Assembly: GCA_902524945.1 (NCBI GenBank)
Contig: CABZFF010000002.1
Span: 1-64,000, forward strand
DNA length: 64,000 nucleotides
Source of the DNA: an uncultured Pelagibacteraceae bacterium
GTDB taxonomy: Bacteria > Pseudomonadota > Alphaproteobacteria > Pelagibacterales > Pelagibacteraceae
Reading direction: 5' to 3'
Notes under the pieces: model-generated
What the model was told of the DNA's origin: nothing
Seen by the model: only the letters and a program-made list of their open reading frames with translations
Databases searched by the model: none
Shown: piece by piece, positions 61,879-64,000 of the stretch
How positions within the stretch are numbered: the first letter of the stretch is position 1
Layout: each line of letters starts with the position of its first letter
Made by a program: the position numbers and the translations under genes

Positions 61879-62304
61879 TTATTTTAGAAGAATTAATGTC
61901 TGGCCAAATTCTACAGGTTGACCGTCTTCAACAAGAATTTTTTTTACTTCACCATCACTAGTCGAGGGGACATGGTTCATTGTTTTCATGGCCTCTACTA
62001 TCATGATTGTTTGACCTTTTTTAATTTTGTCTCCTACGTTTACAAATTTTTTTGCGCCTGGCTCGGGAGCTAGATATGCTGTTCCTATTATTGGTGATTT
62101 TACTCTTATACCGTCACCGTCGTCTGAATTTTTTAAAACTGCTTTATTTGGAGAAACAACTGCACTTGTGATTGGAGCCTCTATTGTTTTCGATGCTCTG
62201 GAGACTTTAATTCTTGTTTGGCCTTCTTGATATTCAAGTTCAGTCAAATTAAAATCTTTTAAATTTTCAACTAACTCTTTTATTAATTTTTTATCAATTT
62301 TCAT
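61879..62304 (-). CDS. accB: Biotin carboxyl carrier protein
   Basis: A 141-residue BCCP. The C-terminal biotinyl domain has the lysine in VEAMKTMNHVPS, the alphaproteobacterial form of the EAMKM motif. The N-terminal part (KLIKELVENLKDFNLTELEYQEG) and a flexible middle segment are standard. It works with accC directly downstream and overlaps the end of aroQ by 11 bases. Confidence 0.96.
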   Translation of the reverse strand: MKIDKKLIKELVENLKDFNLTELEYQEGQTRIKVSRASKTIEAPITSAVVSPNKAVLKNSDDGDGIRVKSPIIGTAYLAPEPGAKKFVNVGDKIKKGQTIMIVEAMKTMNHVPSTSDGEVKKILVEDGQPVEFGQTLILLK

Positions 62305-62740
62305 TTTTATATAAATTTTTCATTGCTTTTAAGGCCATTATATATCCTTCAGAGCCAAAACCACAAATTATACCCTTAGCAACTTTACTTATAAGCGATT
62401 TATGTCTGAAATCTTCTCTATTATAAATGTTACTTATATGCAATTCAATAATAGGTATTTTAAGTATTTTTAAAGCATCATGGATTGCTACAGATGTATG
62501 AGTGTATCCACCTGCGTTAATAATCAATCCGTCATGGTCATTTCTTGAATTTTGTATTTTTTCTATAATTTCACCCTCAATATTTGACTGGAATAGCGTT
62601 AACTTAAAATTGTTTTTTTTAGCAAATTCCATACAAATTTTTTCAATATCTTTAAGTGTAAAATTTCCATATTGATTTTTTTCTCTTTCACCTAAAAGGT
62701 TGAGATTTGGGCCATTAACAATTATAATTTTTTTCATCAT
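62294..62740 (-). CDS. aroQ: 3-dehydroquinate dehydratase, type II
   Basis: A 148-residue type II dehydroquinase. The motif IVNGPNLNLLGEREKNQYG at 6-24 carries the catalytic Arg and Tyr; INAGGYTHTSVAI and IELHISNIYNREDFR supply the Asn and His residues. It acts in the shikimate pathway. Order aroQ-accB-accC is common in proteobacteria. Two adjacent ATG codons begin the gene and either could be used. Confidence 0.96.
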   Translation of the reverse strand: MMKKIIIVNGPNLNLLGEREKNQYGNFTLKDIEKICMEFAKKNNFKLTLFQSNIEGEIIEKIQNSRNDHDGLIINAGGYTHTSVAIHDALKILKIPIIELHISNIYNREDFRHKSLISKVAKGIICGFGSEGYIMALKAMKNLYKNEN

Positions 62741-62771
62741 ACTTTAATTATTACCATTGATTAACTGAATT

Positions 62772-62975
62772 ATGGCAAAAATACAATTAAATGGAAAAAA
62801 AATTACAATTAGATCAAATTTTTCGATATTAGATCTCTTGAAGAAATACAAGTTAGATAATAAAAAAATTGCTATTGAATATAATGGTTCGATTTTACCA
62901 AAAATAAAGTATAAAAAAAAATATTTAAAAAATAACGATAAAGTTGAAATAGTGCATTTTATTGGTGGAGGATAG
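62772..62975 (+). CDS. thiS: Sulfur carrier protein ThiS
   Basis: A 67-residue ubiquitin-fold protein ending in IGGG, so it has the C-terminal Gly-Gly required for adenylation and thiocarboxylation. [13 protein letters not shown] at the start is typical. It donates sulfur to thiazole formation by ThiG. Its last glycine codons (GGTGGAGGA) also form the ribosome-binding site of thiG. Confidence 0.92.
   Translation: MAKIQLNGKKITIRSNFSILDLLKKYKLDNKKIAIEYNGSILPKIKYKKKYLKNNDKVEIVHFIGGG
62967..62971 (+). promoter_or_regulatory. thiG ribosome-binding site embedded in the thiS diglycine codons
   Basis: GGAGG within the final Gly codons of thiS lies five bases before TTG at 62977. This spacing is the main reason for choosing that TTG as the thiG start over upstream alternative codons at 62962 and 62965. 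Confidence 0.6.
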
Positions 62976-62976
62976 T

Positions 62977-63747
62977 TTGAGAAAAGATATTTTTAAAGTT
63001 GCTAATTTAAAATTAAAGTCAAGATTAATTGTAGGCACTGGAAAGTACAAAAGTTTTTTTGAGACAGCAAAAGCTATTGAAGCTTCAGGAGCCGACATGG
63101 TTACAGTAGCAGTAAGAAGAGTGAATATTACAAATAAAAAAAAACCAATTTTAACTGACTATTTAAAAAAAAAAATTATACTTTTACCTAATACAGCGGG
63201 ATGCTTTAATTCTAAGGAAGCTTTAAGAACTTTAAGATTAGCGAGGGAGATGGGTGGATGGAAACTGGTAAAATTAGAAGTTTTAGGAGATAGAAAAACT
63301 CTTTTTCCAAATATGATAGAAACTTTAAATTCAACAAAAATCTTAGTTAAAGAGGGATTTAAAGTAATGGTTTATTGTTCTGACGATCCATTGTTTGCTA
63401 AACAGTTAGAAGATTATGGGGCATCAGCAATAATGCCTTTAGCATCTCCGATAGGTTCTGGTTTAGGTCTTCAAAACAAAATAAATATTTCAATTATAGT
63501 TCAACAATCTAAGATACCAGTAATAGTTGATGCTGGGATTGGTACAGCCTCTGATGCTACTATTGCTATGGAATTGGGTTGTGATGGAGTTCTAATAAAC
63601 ACGGCTATAGCAAAAGCTAGTAAACCTATATTGATGGCAAAAGCATTTAGAGATGCAGTTATATCAGGAAGGAACTCTTTTTTGGCTGGAAGAATGAAAA
63701 AAAGGAAGTATGCAAATCCAAGTTCTACTTTTAAAGGACTTATCTAA
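62977..63747 (+). CDS. thiG: Thiazole synthase
   Basis: A 256-residue TIM-barrel enzyme from the TTG at 62977, one base after the thiS stop. An earlier TTG or GTG would add five residues but ignores the GGAGG site. Family motifs are [11 protein letters not shown], the Schiff-base region [41 protein letters not shown] and [18 protein letters not shown]. It condenses deoxyxylulose phosphate, dehydroglycine and the ThiS thiocarboxylate. The source of dehydroglycine (ThiO or ThiH) is not in the window. The 3' end overlaps the convergent gene by eight bases. Confidence 0.95.
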   Translation: MRKDIFKVANLKLKSRLIVGTGKYKSFFETAKAIEASGADMVTVAVRRVNITNKKKPILTDYLKKKIILLPNTAGCFNSKEALRTLRLAREMGGWKLVKLEVLGDRKTLFPNMIETLNSTKILVKEGFKVMVYCSDDPLFAKQLEDYGASAIMPLASPIGSGLGLQNKINISIIVQQSKIPVIVDAGIGTASDATIAMELGCDGVLINTAIAKASKPILMAKAFRDAVISGRNSFLAGRMKKRKYANPSSTFKGLI

Positions 63748-64000
63748 CTATTTTTTTTCTTCGGACCCAAAGTGTACGTAAGTTTTTTTTAATTTTTGGT
63801 TTTTTAGTTTCTCTCTTATTTTTTTTGACAACTTTTTTTTCTTTTAAATCTCTTTTAGGATTTTTAAATTCTACGATATTATTTATATTTTCAAAAACAT
63901 TTAGTACTTTTTTGGTTCTATTAATTAATTCAATCTTATATTCAGGGATAATTAAATTTTCTTTTGAAACAATCTCAATCTTAAATTGATATTTTTTTTC
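63740..64000 (-). CDS. C-terminal part of a Lys-rich protein of unknown function (partial at right edge)
   Basis: On the minus strand a frame is open from the right edge to TAA at 63742-63740, giving 86 residues. The first half looks like a beta-rich segment ([20 protein letters not shown]). The second half is strongly basic (many Lys/Arg) and ends [11 protein letters not shown]. Overlap of its end with thiG follows the pattern of all other convergent pairs here and supports a real gene. Start and family are not visible. Confidence 0.5.
   Translation of the reverse strand, partial: EKKYQFKIEIVSKENLIIPEYKIELINRTKKVLNVFENINNIVEFKNPKRDLKEKKVVKKNKRETKKPKIKKNLRTLWVRRKKIVR

Noticed and set aside
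63748-64000. Gene-free 3' region after thiG
   Set aside because: Reading the minus strand showed a continuous open frame through the window edge, so it is annotated as a partial gene.

Overview
This window is a dense, very AT-rich chromosomal segment with almost no intergenic DNA. I identify it as a marine alphaproteobacterium of the SAR11 clade (Pelagibacterales). The basis is the base composition, a blue-tuned proteorhodopsin followed by a ferredoxin and a ferredoxin reductase, alphaproteobacterial gene orders (rpsF-rpsR-rplI-dnaB, cvpA-purF, fabD-fabG-acpP, gmk-rsmA-pdxA-surA-lptD-lptG-lptF-pepA) and alphaproteobacterial signature genes (NDUFA12, DUF2155, a one-cysteine DksA, archaeal-type short Psd). 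No rRNA, tRNA, CRISPR, insertion sequence or prophage was seen. No stretch longer than 300 bases lacks a gene.

Layout. 1-6.5 kb: an accessory cassette, probably for a surface polysaccharide, with two zinc dehydrogenases, a ribulose-phosphate-epimerase-like protein, a TIM-barrel isomerase, two tandem nucleotidyltransferases and membrane proteins. 6.5-10.8 kb: a tiny membrane ORF, ygfZ, pyrC and prpE. 10.8-14.4 kb: proteorhodopsin with a strong terminator, then a 44-residue membrane ORF, [2Fe-2S] ferredoxin, FNR, GST and dksA. 14.4-19.6 kb: lipid-linked-sugar glycosyltransferases, a DsbA-fold isomerase, glycerate kinase and a TolC-type protein. 19.7-26.9 kb: recA, aldehyde dehydrogenase with DUF779, alaS and icd. 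26.9-34.7 kb: psd-pssA, rlmE, a guaB without CBS domains, guaA, panB, and YfgM-like and BamB-like envelope proteins. 34.7-41.8 kb (minus strand): ribosomal proteins, dnaB, an RND exporter, cvpA and purF. 41.9-51.7 kb: fatty-acid synthesis genes, gmk, rsmA, pdxA and the LPS export set. 51.8-60.5 kb: pepA, ndk, purN, purM, a DUF2066-like protein, hda, aspS, a free-standing NrdJ C-terminal-like protein, the NDUFA12 homologue and DUF2155. 60.5-64 kb: accC, accB, aroQ, thiS, thiG and one partial gene.

The clearest system-level signals are these. (a) All eleven convergent gene ends in the window overlap, and five of them share a palindromic TTAA in which both stop codons interlock. (b) Two previously unlisted small membrane ORFs lie at 6546-6665 and 11845-11979. 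(c) An NrdJ-like C-terminal domain is encoded as its own gene behind an unfamiliar N-terminal domain. (d) The left-end cassette looks like a complete sugar- or polyol-phosphate to nucleotide-activated-product pathway whose product is unknown.

All calls come from reading the sequence. No database search was run, and family names rest on recognised motifs and neighbourhood.
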